Made by a program: the position numbers and the translations under genes. A stretch of DNA of 64,000 nt, from positions 1 through 64,000 of the forward strand of contig NZ_LT629702.1 in NCBI RefSeq assembly GCF_900103345.1, given 5' to 3'. The notes beneath the pieces are model-generated. The model made no database searches and was not told where the DNA came from. It worked only from the letters and a program-made list of their open reading frames with translations. Positions 8,541 to 18,598 of this stretch are shown piece after piece. The stretch's first letter is position 1. Every line of letters starts with the position of its first letter. The DNA is from Pseudomonas azotoformans. Lineage in GTDB: Bacteria > Pseudomonadota > Gammaproteobacteria > Pseudomonadales > Pseudomonadaceae.

Positions 8541-9263
8541 ATGAGCCAAGTCACTGTACGTTCCGTGGTCTATCAGATTGATGGCCAGTCCTACGAAAGC
8601 CGCCTGGCGTTCGATGCCAGCCACAAGGGCCCGTTGCCGGGGTTGTTGATGGCGCCGAACTGGATGGGCGTGAGTGCGGGTGCCGAAGAGATCGCCAAAA
8701 GCGTGGCCGGCAAAGGCTACGTGGTGCTGATCGCCGACTTGTACGGGCAGACCGTGCGTCCGTCGAATGGTGATGAAGCCGGCGCTGCGATGATGCCGTT
8801 GAAGAATGACAACCCGAAGCTGCTCAAACTCATGCAAGCGGCGTTTGAGCAACTGCAGGGCCAGGCCGAGGTGGATACCTCGAAGCTTGCGACCTTCGGC
8901 TTCTGTTTTGGCGGCTTCTGCTCGCTGGAACTGGCGCGGACCGGTGCACCGTTGAAGGCAGCCGTCTCGTTCCACGGCACCATCGACACCCAGAACCCGG
9001 ACGGCGCCAAGCACATCAAGGGTTCAGTATTGGTCCTGCACGGTGCTTCCGACCCATTGGTGCCGAAGGCGCAACTGCCGGCATTCGAAGATGAAATGAA
9101 CGCGGCCGGCGTGGATTGGCAATTGCTGAGCTATGGCGGCGCGGTGCATTCCTTCACCGACCCCCATGCGAATGTGCCGGGCAAGATGATGTACGACGCC
9201 AAGACCGCCACGCGCGCGTTCCAGTCGATGCACAACTTGCTGGATGAAGTGTTCAAGGGCTGA
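8541..9263 (+). CDS. Dienelactone hydrolase family protein
   Basis: A 240-residue alpha/beta hydrolase of the DLH family. The nucleophile is a cysteine in GFCFGG (Cys122), with Asp171 in GASDP and His203 in AVHSF completing the triad, as in carboxymethylenebutenolidase. No chlorocatechol or other aromatic-degradation genes are nearby, so the natural substrate is unknown and it may be a general cytoplasmic esterase. I chose ATG 8541 because it lies 6 bases after GGAG; ATG 8538 would leave only 3. Flanked by REPINs on both sides, hence probably monocistronic. Confidence 0.87.
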   Translation: MSQVTVRSVVYQIDGQSYESRLAFDASHKGPLPGLLMAPNWMGVSAGAEEIAKSVAGKGYVVLIADLYGQTVRPSNGDEAGAAMMPLKNDNPKLLKLMQAAFEQLQGQAEVDTSKLATFGFCFGGFCSLELARTGAPLKAAVSFHGTIDTQNPDGAKHIKGSVLVLHGASDPLVPKAQLPAFEDEMNAAGVDWQLLSYGGAVHSFTDPHANVPGKMMYDAKTATRAFQSMHNLLDEVFKG

Positions 9264-9287
9264 TTCTTCAGCGCCTGTCCGGGCCTA

Positions 9288-9358
9288 ATCGGGGGCAAGC
9301 CCCCTCCCACACTTGGATGCAATCACTGATCAAATGTGGGAGGGGGCTTGCCCCCGAT
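9288..9358. repeat. REPIN-type inverted repeat (GGGGGCTTGCCCCC class)
   Basis: Perfect 24-base arms (9288-9311 and 9335-9358). The right arm ends two bases from the pirin stop codon (9361-9363), so it may be included in the 3' end of both convergent transcripts. Confidence 0.87.
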
Positions 9359-9360
9359 GG

Positions 9361-10227
9361 CTATCTCACTGGCAACTCAATCCTTTCAGACTCCCCCGGC
9401 ACCGTCGGCCAATCCCCGGCCGCCCAGCGCTGCCTGGCCTGCTCGATCACCGCCGGGTCACTCGCGACAAAATTCCAGTTGATCCGCCGTGGCCCATCCA
9501 GCGGCGCGCCGCCAAATACCACCAAGTGGCAATCACTGTCCGAAAACAACGTCATCTCCTGCCCGGCCGGCAATACCACCAGGCTGTGCACTTCAAGCGC
9601 CTCGCCGTCCAACTGGGCGTCACCCGCCAGCACATACACCGCGCGTTCCTCATGCTCATCCGGAATCAGCAGGGTTGTGGCCGTTTGCATCTGCACCTCG
9701 GCATACAAGGTGGGCGACAGCACCGGCACCGGTGACTTGAGGCAGAACCCGTTGCCCGCGATCAGGCGTATCTGCACGCCCAGGTTGTCACTCACCGGCA
9801 GACTCGCCGCCGGGTGATGGCTGTAATGCCCCGGCCCCGTCTCGTGGTCTTTGGGTGATGCCAACCATACTTGCAGCCCATGCAGGCTGAAACCACTGGC
9901 CTTGAGCGCCTCGGGTGTGCGTTCGACGTGGGCAATCGCGCTGCCGGCGGTCATCCAGCTCACATCACCCGCCTGCACAACCTGGTCCGAGCCCAGGCTG
10001 TCCTTGTGCTGCAGCGCGCCCTCAAACAGGTACGTGAGGGTCGACAGCCCGATATGCGGGTGTTGACGGATATTCATGCCGTGACCCGGCGCGTAGCGGG
10101 TCAGCAGCATATGGTCGAAAAATACAAAAGGCCCGACGCTGCGGCATTCCCGCGACGGCAGCGGGCGCAGGATCGGTTGGCCTTCGACGTCTTCGGGGCG
10201 AGGGCGGATCACGGTGAGGGTGGTCAT
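9361..10227 (-). CDS. Pirin family protein
   Basis: A 288-residue bicupin. The N-terminal cupin carries the metal-site motif NIRQHPHIGLSTLTYLFEG (His residues near 56-58) and HVERTPE around 100-106. The second cupin spans roughly residues 175-240. Bacterial pirins have been reported as quercetin-2,3-dioxygenases or as regulators of pyruvate metabolism; which applies here is not visible. Start ATG 10227 gives MTTLTVIRPRPEDVEG, with the N-terminal strand expected for the family. A REPIN abuts its stop codon. Downstream of OsmC in the same direction, but separated by about 64 bases. Confidence 0.88.
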   Translation of the reverse strand: MTTLTVIRPRPEDVEGQPILRPLPSRECRSVGPFVFFDHMLLTRYAPGHGMNIRQHPHIGLSTLTYLFEGALQHKDSLGSDQVVQAGDVSWMTAGSAIAHVERTPEALKASGFSLHGLQVWLASPKDHETGPGHYSHHPAASLPVSDNLGVQIRLIAGNGFCLKSPVPVLSPTLYAEVQMQTATTLLIPDEHEERAVYVLAGDAQLDGEALEVHSLVVLPAGQEMTLFSDSDCHLVVFGGAPLDGPRRINWNFVASDPAVIEQARQRWAAGDWPTVPGESERIELPVR

Positions 10228-10291
10228 GGTGCGTCCCAGTCTGAGCGGGTTGGATGCTGCTGAGCATAACCCGCTCCACGGGAGGTTGCCG

Positions 10292-10708
10292 CTATTGGCT
10301 GAAGGCGCCTTCCGACAGTTTGGTGTCGATGCTGATCTCGGCGGTGGTCATCAGCTTGTGCACCGGGCAGCGATCCGCCACGCGGTGCAGCTCATCGCGC
10401 TGTTCGTCGGTGAGCACGCCCTTGAGGGTGAGCTTGACGTTGAGTGTGTATTTGCCCTTTTGCTCTTCGGCGGCGTCATGGGTGACCTCCACGGTCACGC
10501 CGGTGAGGGGGATACCTTTTTTCTGGGCGTAGAGCTTGAGGGTCAGGGCTTTGCACGAGGCCAGGGCGGCGTCGAAGTAGTCATGGGGGGAGGGCGCTGA
10601 ATCGTCGCCGCCGAGGCTCTTGGGCAGGTCGGTGAACAACTCATGGTTGTTGATGTTGAGGCTGTGGCGAAAGTTGTCCTGGTTCAGGGTGTTTACGGTA
10701 ACAGGCAT
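10292..10708 (-). CDS. OsmC family peroxiredoxin-like protein
   Basis: A 138-residue OsmC/Ohr-type protein. The two family cysteines are Cys52 (ALASCKALTL) and Cys114 (DRCPVHKL). OsmC-like enzymes reduce organic hydroperoxides with thiols. The sequence is closer to the general OsmC/YhfA type than to Ohr, since the Ohr-specific segments are absent. ATG 10708 was preferred to a GTG twelve bases upstream because GTGAGG sits at proper spacing only for the ATG. Peroxidase function is inferred from the cysteines. Confidence 0.87.
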   Translation of the reverse strand: MPVTVNTLNQDNFRHSLNINNHELFTDLPKSLGGDDSAPSPHDYFDAALASCKALTLKLYAQKKGIPLTGVTVEVTHDAAEEQKGKYTLNVKLTLKGVLTDEQRDELHRVADRCPVHKLMTTAEISIDTKLSEGAFSQ

Positions 10709-10848
10709 GGCAAACCTCACAGGGTGGCAGGATGAAGGTCATGCAGTTATAGAGCATGCTGGCACTTCGATGTTCCGCGTTTTTTGCCGGATGAACCCTG
10801 GCAAGGCGTTCAAGGTCTACCCGTATCAGCCCCTATCGAGGTGTTAAC

Positions 10849-11871
10849 GTGCCCTGGACTCGCCTGACCCTTGCCCTGTTGTTCGCCGCCGGCAGCCTTG
10901 CCGCGCAGGCCCGCGACTATGCCTACAGCGATGCGCACCTGCATTACGTGGATTTCTTCCAGGAAACGGCGGGCATGGACAAGCTGCTCAAGGCCATGGC
11001 CGACAACCGCATCGAGCATGTAATGATTTCCGGCATTCCGGTCGCGAAGAAATGGCACGAGGATGAACCCAAGCGCCCGCGCTATTACGCCGGTGATGAC
11101 GCCGATGCCTATTGGTACAGCGCGACCGATGTGATCGTGGCCGCAGCGGTCAACAAACTGACCCCTGAGCAACGCGAGCATTTTCATCCGTTCCTGTCCG
11201 GCTTCAACCCCAACGACAAGAACTCGGACGCCCATATCCAACGTATGCTCGATCTCAACCCAGGGCTGTGGCAGGGCATCGGCGAGGTCTTTACCCGTCA
11301 TGACGACCTCACGGCCATCACCGCCGGCGACACACCACGGGCCAATAACGAAGCCATGACCCGCATTTATCACCTGGCGGCAGAAAATGACCTGCCGGTG
11401 ATGCTGCACTCCAATATCACCTCCAAACGCGAGCGCAACCCGCTGTACCTGGCTGAAGTCGAAGAGCCACTGCGCAACCATCCGCACACCCGCTTTATCT
11501 GGGCCCATGCTGGCACCAGCAAGGAAATCCACCGTCACCAGGTGCAGATGGACTTTTTGCTGCCCACCTTGAGCCGCATGCTGGAGGCGTATCCCAACCT
11601 GTACATCGACCTGTCCTGGAGCATGCTTACGCCGTATTTGCTGGATGACAGAGGCCATCCTCGTCCGGAGTGGGTAACGCTGGTGGAGCGTTTCCCGGAG
11701 CGGTTCATGCTGGGCTCTGACGTCGTCGGGCGCTTCAACAAGCTGGGTAAGGAAATGCGTCGCTTCGAGCCTTTCCTCGATGCACTGCCTGAGGACGTTG
11801 CGCACAAAGTGGCACGCGACAATTTCTTGGCCATCTTGCCTAAAGCCCATCGCGATGGGGTGTCACGCTGA
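10849..11871 (+). CDS. Secreted amidohydrolase family protein
   Basis: A 340-residue protein with a signal peptide (LTLALLFAAGSLAAQA, cleavage near residue 21). The mature part is an amidohydrolase-2 (TIM-barrel) domain: SDAHLHYVDFF supplies the HxH metal motif near residue 29, VMLHSNI and WAHAGTSKE supply further His ligands, and MLGSDVVG holds the terminal Asp. The family covers decarboxylases and lactonases; the substrate is not evident. The start is GTG 10849, preceded by GAGG. The export signal is notable because most relatives are cytoplasmic. The chemoreceptor gene follows 96 bases later on the same strand and might be cotranscribed. Confidence 0.83.
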   Translation: MPWTRLTLALLFAAGSLAAQARDYAYSDAHLHYVDFFQETAGMDKLLKAMADNRIEHVMISGIPVAKKWHEDEPKRPRYYAGDDADAYWYSATDVIVAAAVNKLTPEQREHFHPFLSGFNPNDKNSDAHIQRMLDLNPGLWQGIGEVFTRHDDLTAITAGDTPRANNEAMTRIYHLAAENDLPVMLHSNITSKRERNPLYLAEVEEPLRNHPHTRFIWAHAGTSKEIHRHQVQMDFLLPTLSRMLEAYPNLYIDLSWSMLTPYLLDDRGHPRPEWVTLVERFPERFMLGSDVVGRFNKLGKEMRRFEPFLDALPEDVAHKVARDNFLAILPKAHRDGVSR

Positions 11872-11967
11872 TATCGCGTTTTGATCTTACGCAAACCCGA
11901 GAATGCGCCGATACCTTTCAAGAGCCAGCTGCAAATGGATGCAGCGCAATTGGAAGGAGCCAGAGGC

Positions 11968-13593
11968 ATGAGTATCAGAAGTCTGAATATCGCCCCGCGT
12001 GCAGGGCTGGGGTTTGGCGTGTTGGCGCTGATGGTGTTTGCCTTGGGCGGCTTTGCCCTGTTGCAGATGGCCAATATGCGCCAGCAGTCGGACCAGGTGG
12101 AGAACAACTGGCTGCCCAGCGTGATGGCGGTGGGGGAAATGAGTCAGGATTTGCTGCGTATTCGGGCGCTGACCTTGCGCCTGCTGGTCAATCGTGACCC
12201 CCAGGCGCTGGCACAGAACGAACAGAAGCTGGGCGACCTCAAGAGTGGTCTGCATCGCGCGCAGAGCCTCTACGAGGCGTTGATCGTGCTGCCCGAGGAG
12301 CGCACGCTGTTTGACCGCTTCAAGGCCCAGGAGCAGCAATACCTTCAGCGCCAAGAGCAAGTCATGGGCTTCTCCAAGGTCAATCAATTGGAAGGCGCCA
12401 TCAAAGTCGTCAACGGTGAGATGAATCAAATCGCCGATGAGATGGCCGCCACCCTGCACGACCTTGTCAGCCTCAACAAAACCAACGCCAACCAGGCCGC
12501 CAGCCTGGCGCAGCGTGTGTTCAGCCAGTCGCGTACCTGGGTGATCGGCATGATCGTGTTCACGGCGCTGATCACCATCGGCCTGGCGGTGTGGCTGACG
12601 CGCAGCATCGTATTGCCGCTGGCGCAGTCGTTGAAAGTGGCCCAGGGCGTAGCCAGTGGCGATCTGACCGGCGAGATCAGCGTGAGTGGCAACGATGAGC
12701 CGGCGCGCTTGCAGCAGGCGCTCAAGGGTATGCAGGAGAACTTGCGCGATACCATCCGGCGTATCGCCGAATCTTCCAACCAACTGGCGTCCGCTTCGGA
12801 GGAGCTCAGCTGTGTGACCGAAGACGCCACCCGTGGTCTGCACCAGCAGAATCAGGAAATCGAGCAGGCCGCCACGGCGGTCAACCAAATGACGGCGGCG
12901 GTGGAAGAGGTAGCGAGCAATGCGGTGGCCACGTCCCAGGCGTCCCGCGAGTCCGACCGCATTGCCCAGCATGGTCGCCAGCAGGTGCACCAGACCGTGG
13001 TGTCGATTGAAGCGCTGGCCACCGATGTGACCGACAACGTGACGCAGGTCGAGGACCTGGCGCAGAAGGTCTATGGCATCAGCAAAGTGCTGGACGTGAT
13101 CCGCGCGATTGCCGAGCAGACCAACCTGCTGGCGCTGAACGCGGCGATCGAGGCGGCACGCGCCGGGGATGCCGGGCGCGGTTTTGCGGTGGTGGCCGAT
13201 GAAGTGCGCGCCCTGGCCCATCGCACCCAGCAGTCGACCCAGGAAATCGAGCAGATGATCAGTGGGATTCAGCAAGGCACCGACCAGGCGGTCAGTTCGA
13301 TGCAGCAAAGCAACACCCGCGCACGCTCGACCCTGGATATCGCCAAGTCGGCGGGTACGGCGCTGGAGGAAATTGCCTCGGCGTTCACGCTGATCAACGA
13401 GCGCAACCTGGTGATTGCCAGCGCATCGGAGCAACAGGCGGCGGTGGCGCGGGAGGTGGATCGCAACTTGATGAACATTCGCGATCTGGCGCACCAGACG
13501 TCCACGGGGGCGAACCAGACCAGTGCGGCGAGCCAGGAGCTGTCGCGGTTGGCGGTGGACCTGAACACCATGGTGGCGCGGTTTTCGGTGTAG
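11968..13593 (+). CDS. Methyl-accepting chemotaxis protein
   Basis: A 541-residue chemoreceptor. Membrane segment 1 is about residues 13-35, a small (about 150-residue) periplasmic four-helix-bundle domain follows, and membrane segment 2 is about 190-210. HAMP (about 210-265) leads to the cytoplasmic signalling domain with the conserved hairpin tip [19 protein letters not shown]. It relays ligand binding to CheA/CheW. ATG 11968 has AAGGAG eight bases upstream; the frame is open further upstream but without a plausible start. No che genes are adjacent. The ligand is unknown; the small bundle could bind amino acids or organic acids. Confidence 0.92.
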   Translation: MSIRSLNIAPRAGLGFGVLALMVFALGGFALLQMANMRQQSDQVENNWLPSVMAVGEMSQDLLRIRALTLRLLVNRDPQALAQNEQKLGDLKSGLHRAQSLYEALIVLPEERTLFDRFKAQEQQYLQRQEQVMGFSKVNQLEGAIKVVNGEMNQIADEMAATLHDLVSLNKTNANQAASLAQRVFSQSRTWVIGMIVFTALITIGLAVWLTRSIVLPLAQSLKVAQGVASGDLTGEISVSGNDEPARLQQALKGMQENLRDTIRRIAESSNQLASASEELSCVTEDATRGLHQQNQEIEQAATAVNQMTAAVEEVASNAVATSQASRESDRIAQHGRQQVHQTVVSIEALATDVTDNVTQVEDLAQKVYGISKVLDVIRAIAEQTNLLALNAAIEAARAGDAGRGFAVVADEVRALAHRTQQSTQEIEQMISGIQQGTDQAVSSMQQSNTRARSTLDIAKSAGTALEEIASAFTLINERNLVIASASEQQAAVAREVDRNLMNIRDLAHQTSTGANQTSAASQELSRLAVDLNTMVARFSV

Positions 13594-13615
13594 GGCCGGG
13601 CGCCGAGGCGGCGCT

Positions 13616-13687
13616 ATCGGGGGCAAGCCCCCTCCCACATTTTGAATGCATTCACCAATCAAAGGTGGGAGGGGGCTTGCCCCCGAT
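13616..13687. repeat. REPIN-type inverted repeat (GGGGGCTTGCCCCC class)
   Basis: Arms 13616-13638 and 13665-13687 are perfect 23-base reverse complements. It sits between the convergent chemoreceptor and fabB genes. Confidence 0.87.
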
Positions 13688-13721
13688 GAGGCCCTCCCAG
13701 CCACTAAAAAATCCAGCCCAT

Positions 13722-13752
13722 GAAAAAGCCCCGAACCAGTCGGGGCTTTTTC
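13722..13752 (-). terminator. Terminator of fabAB (bidirectional shape)
   Basis: A 12-bp stem (13722-13733 with 13741-13752) includes GAAAAAGCCCCG and its complement, so a T-run follows the GC part in either direction. It lies 20 bases beyond the fabB stop. Confidence 0.88.
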
Positions 13753-13772
13753 ATGCGGTCAAGCTACAGGTC

Positions 13773-14993
13773 TTACTTACCCTGCCAGCGTTTCAGCACC
13801 AGGGTGGCGTTGGTGCCACCGAAGCCGAAGCTGTTGCTCATCACGGTGTCGATTTTTGCATTTTCAACGGTCTTGGTCAGGATCGGCATATCAGCCACAA
13901 CCGGATCAATCTCGTCGATGTTGGCGGAGCCGGCCATGAAGTTGCCTTCCATCATCAGCAGGCAGTAGATCGCTTCGTGAACGCCGGCGGCGCCCAGGGA
14001 GTGACCGGACAGGCTCTTGGTAGAGCTGATGGCCGGGGCCTTGTCGCCGAATACCGCACGCACGCCTTCCATTTCCTTGGCATCGCCGACCGGAGTCGAG
14101 GTGCCGTGGGTATTCAGGTAGTCGATTGGGGTGTCCACGGTGGACATGGCCATCTGCATGCAACGGATGGCGCCTTCACCGCTTGGGGCAACCATGTCGT
14201 AGCCGTCGGAGGTCGCGCCGTAGCCGACGATTTCCGCGTAGATCTTGGCGCCACGGGCCAGAGCGTGCTCCAGCTCCTCGACCACCACCATGCCGCCACC
14301 GCCGGCAATGACGAAACCGTCACGCTTGGCGTCGTAGGCGCGGGAGGCCTTTTCCGGGGTTTCGTTGTACTGGGTGGACAGTGCACCCATGGCGTCGAAC
14401 AGGAACGACTGGCTCCAATGCTCTTCTTCACCGCCGCCGGCGAACACGATGTCCTGCTTGCCCAGCTGGATCTGCTCCACGGCAGTACCGATGCAGTGAG
14501 CACTGGTGGCGCATGCGGAGGAGATCGAGTAGTTCACGCCCTTGATCTGGAACGGCGTGGCCAGGCAGGCCGAAACGGTGCTGCCCATGGTCCGTGTGAC
14601 ACGGTACGGGCCAACACGCTTCACGCCTTTTTCGCGCAGGATGTCCAGCGCTTCCATCTGGTTGAGGGTCGATGCGCCGCCGGAGCCGGCGATCAGGCCG
14701 GTGCGCACGTTCGATACCTGGTCTTCGCTCAGGCCGGAGTCGGCGATCGCGTCTTTCATCGCCAGGTAGGCGTAGGCGGCAGCGTGGCCGACGAAGCGAT
14801 AGATCTTGCGATCGATCAGTTCTTCGAGGGGCAGGTCGATGGAGCCGGAAACCTGGCTACGCAGACCCATTTCGGCATATTCCGGGTTGAAGCGGATGCC
14901 AGGGCGACTTGCACGCAGGTTAGCGGTGACGGTCTCTTTGTCATTGCCCAGGCAAGAAACAATGCCCAGACCAGTGATAACGACGCGGCGCAT
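13773..14993 (-). CDS. fabB: Beta-ketoacyl-ACP synthase I
   Basis: FabB elongates acyl-ACPs and is needed for unsaturated fatty acid synthesis. The 406-residue thiolase-fold enzyme has the Cys-His-His set: Cys161 in SSACATSAH, His296 in [11 protein letters not shown] and His331 in [12 protein letters not shown]. Length is as expected. It lies 11 bases downstream of fabA, the usual fabAB operon of pseudomonads. ATG 14993 gives [14 protein letters not shown] bidirectional-type terminator follows. Confidence 0.97.
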   Translation of the reverse strand: MRRVVITGLGIVSCLGNDKETVTANLRASRPGIRFNPEYAEMGLRSQVSGSIDLPLEELIDRKIYRFVGHAAAYAYLAMKDAIADSGLSEDQVSNVRTGLIAGSGGASTLNQMEALDILREKGVKRVGPYRVTRTMGSTVSACLATPFQIKGVNYSISSACATSAHCIGTAVEQIQLGKQDIVFAGGGEEEHWSQSFLFDAMGALSTQYNETPEKASRAYDAKRDGFVIAGGGGMVVVEELEHALARGAKIYAEIVGYGATSDGYDMVAPSGEGAIRCMQMAMSTVDTPIDYLNTHGTSTPVGDAKEMEGVRAVFGDKAPAISSTKSLSGHSLGAAGVHEAIYCLLMMEGNFMAGSANIDEIDPVVADMPILTKTVENAKIDTVMSNSFGFGGTNATLVLKRWQGK

Positions 14994-15004
14994 GCGGATA
15001 ACCC

Positions 15005-15520
15005 TTAAAAGTTGTCAGTGGAAGTGAATACGCCGACCCGAAGGCCTTCGGCAGTATAGATCTCGCGACCGTCGACGCTCACCGAACCATCGGCGATGGC
15101 CAGGTTCAGCTTGCCCTTGAGGACGCGCTTGATCTGAATGTTGTAGGTGACTTTCTTGGCGGTCGGCAGGACCTGGCCAAAGAACTTCACTTCGCCCGAA
15201 CCCAGGGCGCGACCGCGGCCCGGCAGGCCTTGCCAGCCCAGGAAGAAACCGACCAGCTGCCACATGGCGTCAAGGCCCAGGCAGCCCGGCATCACCGGGT
15301 CGCCTTCGAAATGGCAGGCGAAGAACCACAGGTCCTCGGTGATATCCAGCTCGGCGACCAATTCACCTTTGCCGTACTTGCCACCCTCTTCGCTGATATG
15401 GGTGATGCGATCCACCATCAGCATGTTCGGGGCGGGCAGTTGCGCGTTACCTGGGCCGAACAGCTCACCGCGACTGCAGCGCAGCAGGTCTTCCCGAGTA
15501 AAGGCGTTTTGTTTGGTCAT
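15005..15520 (-). CDS. fabA: 3-hydroxyacyl-ACP dehydratase/isomerase
   Basis: FabA dehydrates 3-hydroxydecanoyl-ACP and isomerises the trans-2 product to cis-3, the branch point to unsaturated fatty acids. The protein is 171 residues, a hotdog dehydratase with His70 in [17 protein letters not shown] and Asp84 in LGLDAMWQ. It heads the fabA-fabB operon. Upstream lie palindromes that may be operator sites. The start is ATG 15520 ([15 protein letters not shown]) with GAGCTC a few bases before it. Length and motifs are canonical. Confidence 0.97.
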   Translation of the reverse strand: MTKQNAFTREDLLRCSRGELFGPGNAQLPAPNMLMVDRITHISEEGGKYGKGELVAELDITEDLWFFACHFEGDPVMPGCLGLDAMWQLVGFFLGWQGLPGRGRALGSGEVKFFGQVLPTAKKVTYNIQIKRVLKGKLNLAIADGSVSVDGREIYTAEGLRVGVFTSTDNF

Positions 15521-15574
15521 GCGAGCTCCTCAATAATCCCATGCGGCAGGGTAGGGCAAATCTTCCCGAACCGA

Positions 15575-15587
15575 ATGAAGCGTTCAT
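15575..15587. promoter_or_regulatory. Candidate operator upstream of fabA
   Basis: ATGAA-GCG-TTCAT is a perfect 13-base palindrome 55 bases before the fabA start. A second palindrome, GTGA-AAG-TCAC, lies at 15628-15638. In P. aeruginosa fabAB is controlled by the TetR-family regulator DesT; whether these match its site I cannot confirm. Confidence 0.3.
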
Positions 15588-15683
15588 GCCTCATGTCGGC
15601 AGCCTACACGTAGACTATTGCGTTGTAGTGAAAGTCACAGCGGCAAGGCACTGAATGTACACTTGTTCACTGAAATTTTAAAC

Positions 15684-15703
15684 CGGGCCTGTTTATAGGC
15701 CCG
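15684..15703 (-). terminator. Hairpin after the hybrid kinase operon
   Basis: A perfect 7-bp stem (15684-15690 with 15697-15703). Read on the minus strand it is followed by GTTTAAAATTT. It lies 67 bases past the kinase stop. Confidence 0.55.
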
Positions 15704-15769
15704 TTCGGGTGCCTAAGACTGCCGCACTTTCGTCTTTCACGCCAGTCGGAGTTGGCTGATGGCGCGGCG

Positions 15770-17671
15770 CTATTGCACCCAGCGCTGCAGGATTTGCTGC
15801 AAATCCGTGCGTTTGAACGGCTTGGCCAGGTAATCGTTCATTCCGGCTGCCAGGCAGGCTTCACGGTCGCCCTGCAACGCGTTGGCAGTCAGGGCGATGA
15901 TCGGCAGGTCGGCGCAGCCCGGCAGTTGGCGGATCTGCCGGGTGGCCTCGTAGCCGTCGATCAACGGCAGCCGGCAATCCATCAGGATCGCGGTGAAAAT
16001 CAGGCTCTCGGCACTGCGGATCGCCTCGGCACCGTCGGTGGCCATGCTCACTTCAAAGCCCAGGCTGCGCAACATGGCTTCGACCACGGTGCGGTTGACC
16101 GGGTTGTCCTCTACCAGCAATACATGGCGGCCATCGCCGGCGTTGGCTTTGCCGTCGGCGCCTTGCGCGATGGCCGGCACGCTCTGCTGGTCGATGGCCA
16201 GGGGAATTTCCAGGGTAAATACCGAGCCGCGGCCTTCTTCACTTTGCGCGCGCAGGGTGCCGCCCATGCGTTCGGCCAGGGTACGGGCGATGGGCAGGCC
16301 CAGGCCGGTGCCGCCGTAACGTCTTGAAATGGAACTGTCGGCTTGCTGGAACGCATCGAACATCAGCTCCAGGCGTTCGGCGGAAATCCCGATGCCGCTG
16401 TCGCGCACGGTACAGGTGAACCACACCAGTTCATGGTCGAGGGTCTGCCAATGGGGTTCGACGCTGACGCTGCCCTGCTCGGTGAACTTCAGCGCGTTGC
16501 CGATCAGGTTCACCAGGATCTGGCGGATTCGCGTCGGATCGCCCTGCACGCGCAAAGCGTCCAACCCTGGGGGCATCGACAGTTTCAACGCCAACCCGCG
16601 CTGCTGGGCGCTGTGCTGGAACGCCTGGGCGCAGCTGTTGATCAGGTCTGCCAGGTTGAACGGAATATGCTCCAGCTCCAGGGCCGCGCGTTCGATGCGC
16701 GAGAAGTCGAGGATGTCGTTGATGACCTTGAGCAAGTGCTCGGTGGATTCGGAGGCCAGCGCCGCGTATTCGGTCTGCTCCTCGGTCATCTCGGTGGTTT
16801 CCAGCAATTGCAACATGCCCAGGACGCCGTTCATGGGCGTGCGCAGCTCATGGCTCATCATCGCCAGGAAATCCGACTTGGCGTTGTTGGCGCGCTCGGC
16901 CTCTTCGCGGGTCTGGATCAACTGGGCCATGGCCTGTTGCTGTTCGCGGCTGGCCTGGTTGAGGCCTTCGGCCAGGTTATTGATGTGTCGCGACAGGTCG
17001 CCCAGTTCCGAGTCGTCCACGATCGGCAACGGCGTCTTGTAGTCGCCTTGCTGGATGGCCTTCACCGCATTGCCCATGGCGCTGATCGGCTGCGACAGGC
17101 TGGCAGCCAGGCGCCGCGCGAGCAGGAAGGTAAACAGCAGGGCGAACAGCGCCAGGATGCCGGCCTTGAACAGGATTTCCTGCTGGCGCTGGCTGAATGC
17201 GTCGTTGGACATGCCGACGATCACCCGGCCCAGGTAGTCGGCCCGTGGTGCCTTGGGTTCGTTGAGGTTGTCCTGGAAAAAATCATTGCCCAACTGGATG
17301 TGTTGCAGGCGAATCGGTGCCTGGAACACTTTGACCGACAGCGAACGGTCGTGTTTTTCCGACGGTTGCTCGACATACACCAGGATGTTCTCGCTGCTGT
17401 CCTGGATCTCCAGGAAACGCACATGGGGCGTAGCGAGCGTGGCGCGCAGCAGGCTGTCGAGCACTTCGTTGTTGCCGGAGATCACCCCGTACTCGGTGGC
17501 GGGCGCCAGTTGGTTGGCGATCAACTGGCCGGTGTGGTCCAGTTCCTGGCGCAGGTCCTGGATCCGCACGAAGGTGAAAAAGCTGATCAACAGCAACGTC
17601 AGCAACAGCGCCGGGCCCAGGGTGATGAGCTGGGTGCGGGTGTTGATGTCCCAACGACGGCGCAAGGTCAT
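15770..17671 (-). CDS. Hybrid sensor histidine kinase with receiver domain
   Basis: A 633-residue inner-membrane hybrid kinase. Membrane segment 1 is about residues 18-37, followed by a periplasmic sensor of about 130 residues and membrane segment 2 at about 168-190. Then come HAMP (190-243), HisKA with His274 ([12 protein letters not shown]), HATPase ([18 protein letters not shown]) and a C-terminal receiver with phospho-acceptor Asp565 (ILMDCRLPL) and Lys617. There is no Hpt or output domain, so phosphate must pass to another protein. Its start overlaps the stop of the periplasmic binding protein by 4 bases, and that gene follows a TonB receptor, so all three form one operon. The signal is probably linked to what that receptor imports, by inference. 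Confidence 0.9.
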   Translation of the reverse strand: MTLRRRWDINTRTQLITLGPALLLTLLLISFFTFVRIQDLRQELDHTGQLIANQLAPATEYGVISGNNEVLDSLLRATLATPHVRFLEIQDSSENILVYVEQPSEKHDRSLSVKVFQAPIRLQHIQLGNDFFQDNLNEPKAPRADYLGRVIVGMSNDAFSQRQQEILFKAGILALFALLFTFLLARRLAASLSQPISAMGNAVKAIQQGDYKTPLPIVDDSELGDLSRHINNLAEGLNQASREQQQAMAQLIQTREEAERANNAKSDFLAMMSHELRTPMNGVLGMLQLLETTEMTEEQTEYAALASESTEHLLKVINDILDFSRIERAALELEHIPFNLADLINSCAQAFQHSAQQRGLALKLSMPPGLDALRVQGDPTRIRQILVNLIGNALKFTEQGSVSVEPHWQTLDHELVWFTCTVRDSGIGISAERLELMFDAFQQADSSISRRYGGTGLGLPIARTLAERMGGTLRAQSEEGRGSVFTLEIPLAIDQQSVPAIAQGADGKANAGDGRHVLLVEDNPVNRTVVEAMLRSLGFEVSMATDGAEAIRSAESLIFTAILMDCRLPLIDGYEATRQIRQLPGCADLPIIALTANALQGDREACLAAGMNDYLAKPFKRTDLQQILQRWVQ

Positions 17672-18597
17672 GGGCGTTTTTCTCCTTCGGCCAAGCGGAT
17701 CGCCACGCCGGCTTCGTCCACCTGTTCGATCCCCAGTGAGCGCGCGACTTGCGGGTTGCCCACGACTTTGAAGTGTTCCGGGTACAGCGAGCGCGGCCAG
17801 TTGGCCGGCGGGTGGTCGAGCAAATGGTCAAGCACGGCCAGCCAGTCGGCCTGGTCGCTGTAGGTACTGGCCAGGCTGCCGGCCCGCACAAAGCCTGCAT
17901 TCGGGCCCACCAGCGGCAATTGCTGGGCATAGCTGCTCAGCAACAGGTTCTTCGCGGTTTTCGAGTTGTACAACTGCGGGTCATCGAGGCCGAGCAGCAC
18001 GTCACTGTTCCTGAACAGGTTTTGCAGCGGGCGGCTGTCATTAATGTTGTCCCAGAGCTGCGGCACGATTTCCAGGCCGAGCGGTGTGGCGTGCTGGCGC
18101 AGTTCGGGCAGCAGGAATTCACTGTCGGCGCCGTACAGCACGCCGATGCGCCGCGCCTGGGGCAGGATGGCGGCGATCAGGTGCAGTTGGCGCTCCAGCG
18201 GCGGGTCGCTCCACAGTAGGCTGATGTGCGGGTGAGGTGTGCTGCCCAGGCGTTGATGGGCCTGTAACCGACTGATACGCAGCACCAGGGTCGGCGGGCC
18301 CTGGGTTTCCTGCAAGCGCCAGTCGAGGCCGGGCAGGTCGAGCAGGATCAGGCGTGTGTTGGTCGGCAGTCGACCAGGGGCTGGCAGGTTTTTGAGCGGG
18401 GTGAAGGTGACGCGGTCTTCAGGGCGTTGCTGGGCCAGGGCCTGGGCGAAGGCCTGCACGCCGGCGCTGTCTTCGGCGGCGGTCAGCAGGATCTCGGCAC
18501 TCCAGGCCGGCGCGGCGAACAGCAGGCAAGCGAGCAGCACAACGCGTCGCCAGAGCGTGGTGATAAAGAAGCAGGTCATCCGTGACGAGTCGCCCAT
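17668..18597 (-). CDS. Periplasmic ABC-type substrate-binding protein without transporter
   Basis: A 309-residue protein with a signal peptide ([19 protein letters not shown]; cleavage near residue 34). The mature part resembles the ABC_sub_bind fold: [18 protein letters not shown] in the middle and a second lobe ([39 protein letters not shown]). No permease or ATPase gene is near. One base separates it from the receptor stop upstream and it overlaps the kinase start by four bases, so it likely presents a ligand to the kinase rather than to a transporter. Ligand unknown. The start at 18597 could be a later ATG (MTCFF), seven codons in. Confidence 0.75.
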   Translation of the reverse strand: MGDSSRMTCFFITTLWRRVVLLACLLFAAPAWSAEILLTAAEDSAGVQAFAQALAQQRPEDRVTFTPLKNLPAPGRLPTNTRLILLDLPGLDWRLQETQGPPTLVLRISRLQAHQRLGSTPHPHISLLWSDPPLERQLHLIAAILPQARRIGVLYGADSEFLLPELRQHATPLGLEIVPQLWDNINDSRPLQNLFRNSDVLLGLDDPQLYNSKTAKNLLLSSYAQQLPLVGPNAGFVRAGSLASTYSDQADWLAVLDHLLDHPPANWPRSLYPEHFKVVGNPQVARSLGIEQVDEAGVAIRLAEGEKRP

Positions 18598-18598
18598 G

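Noticed and set aside
13665..15008. Long plus-strand open frame (447 residues) opposite fabB
   Set aside because: It mirrors the codons of fabB, a typical effect of high-GC third positions; no family, no ribosome site.
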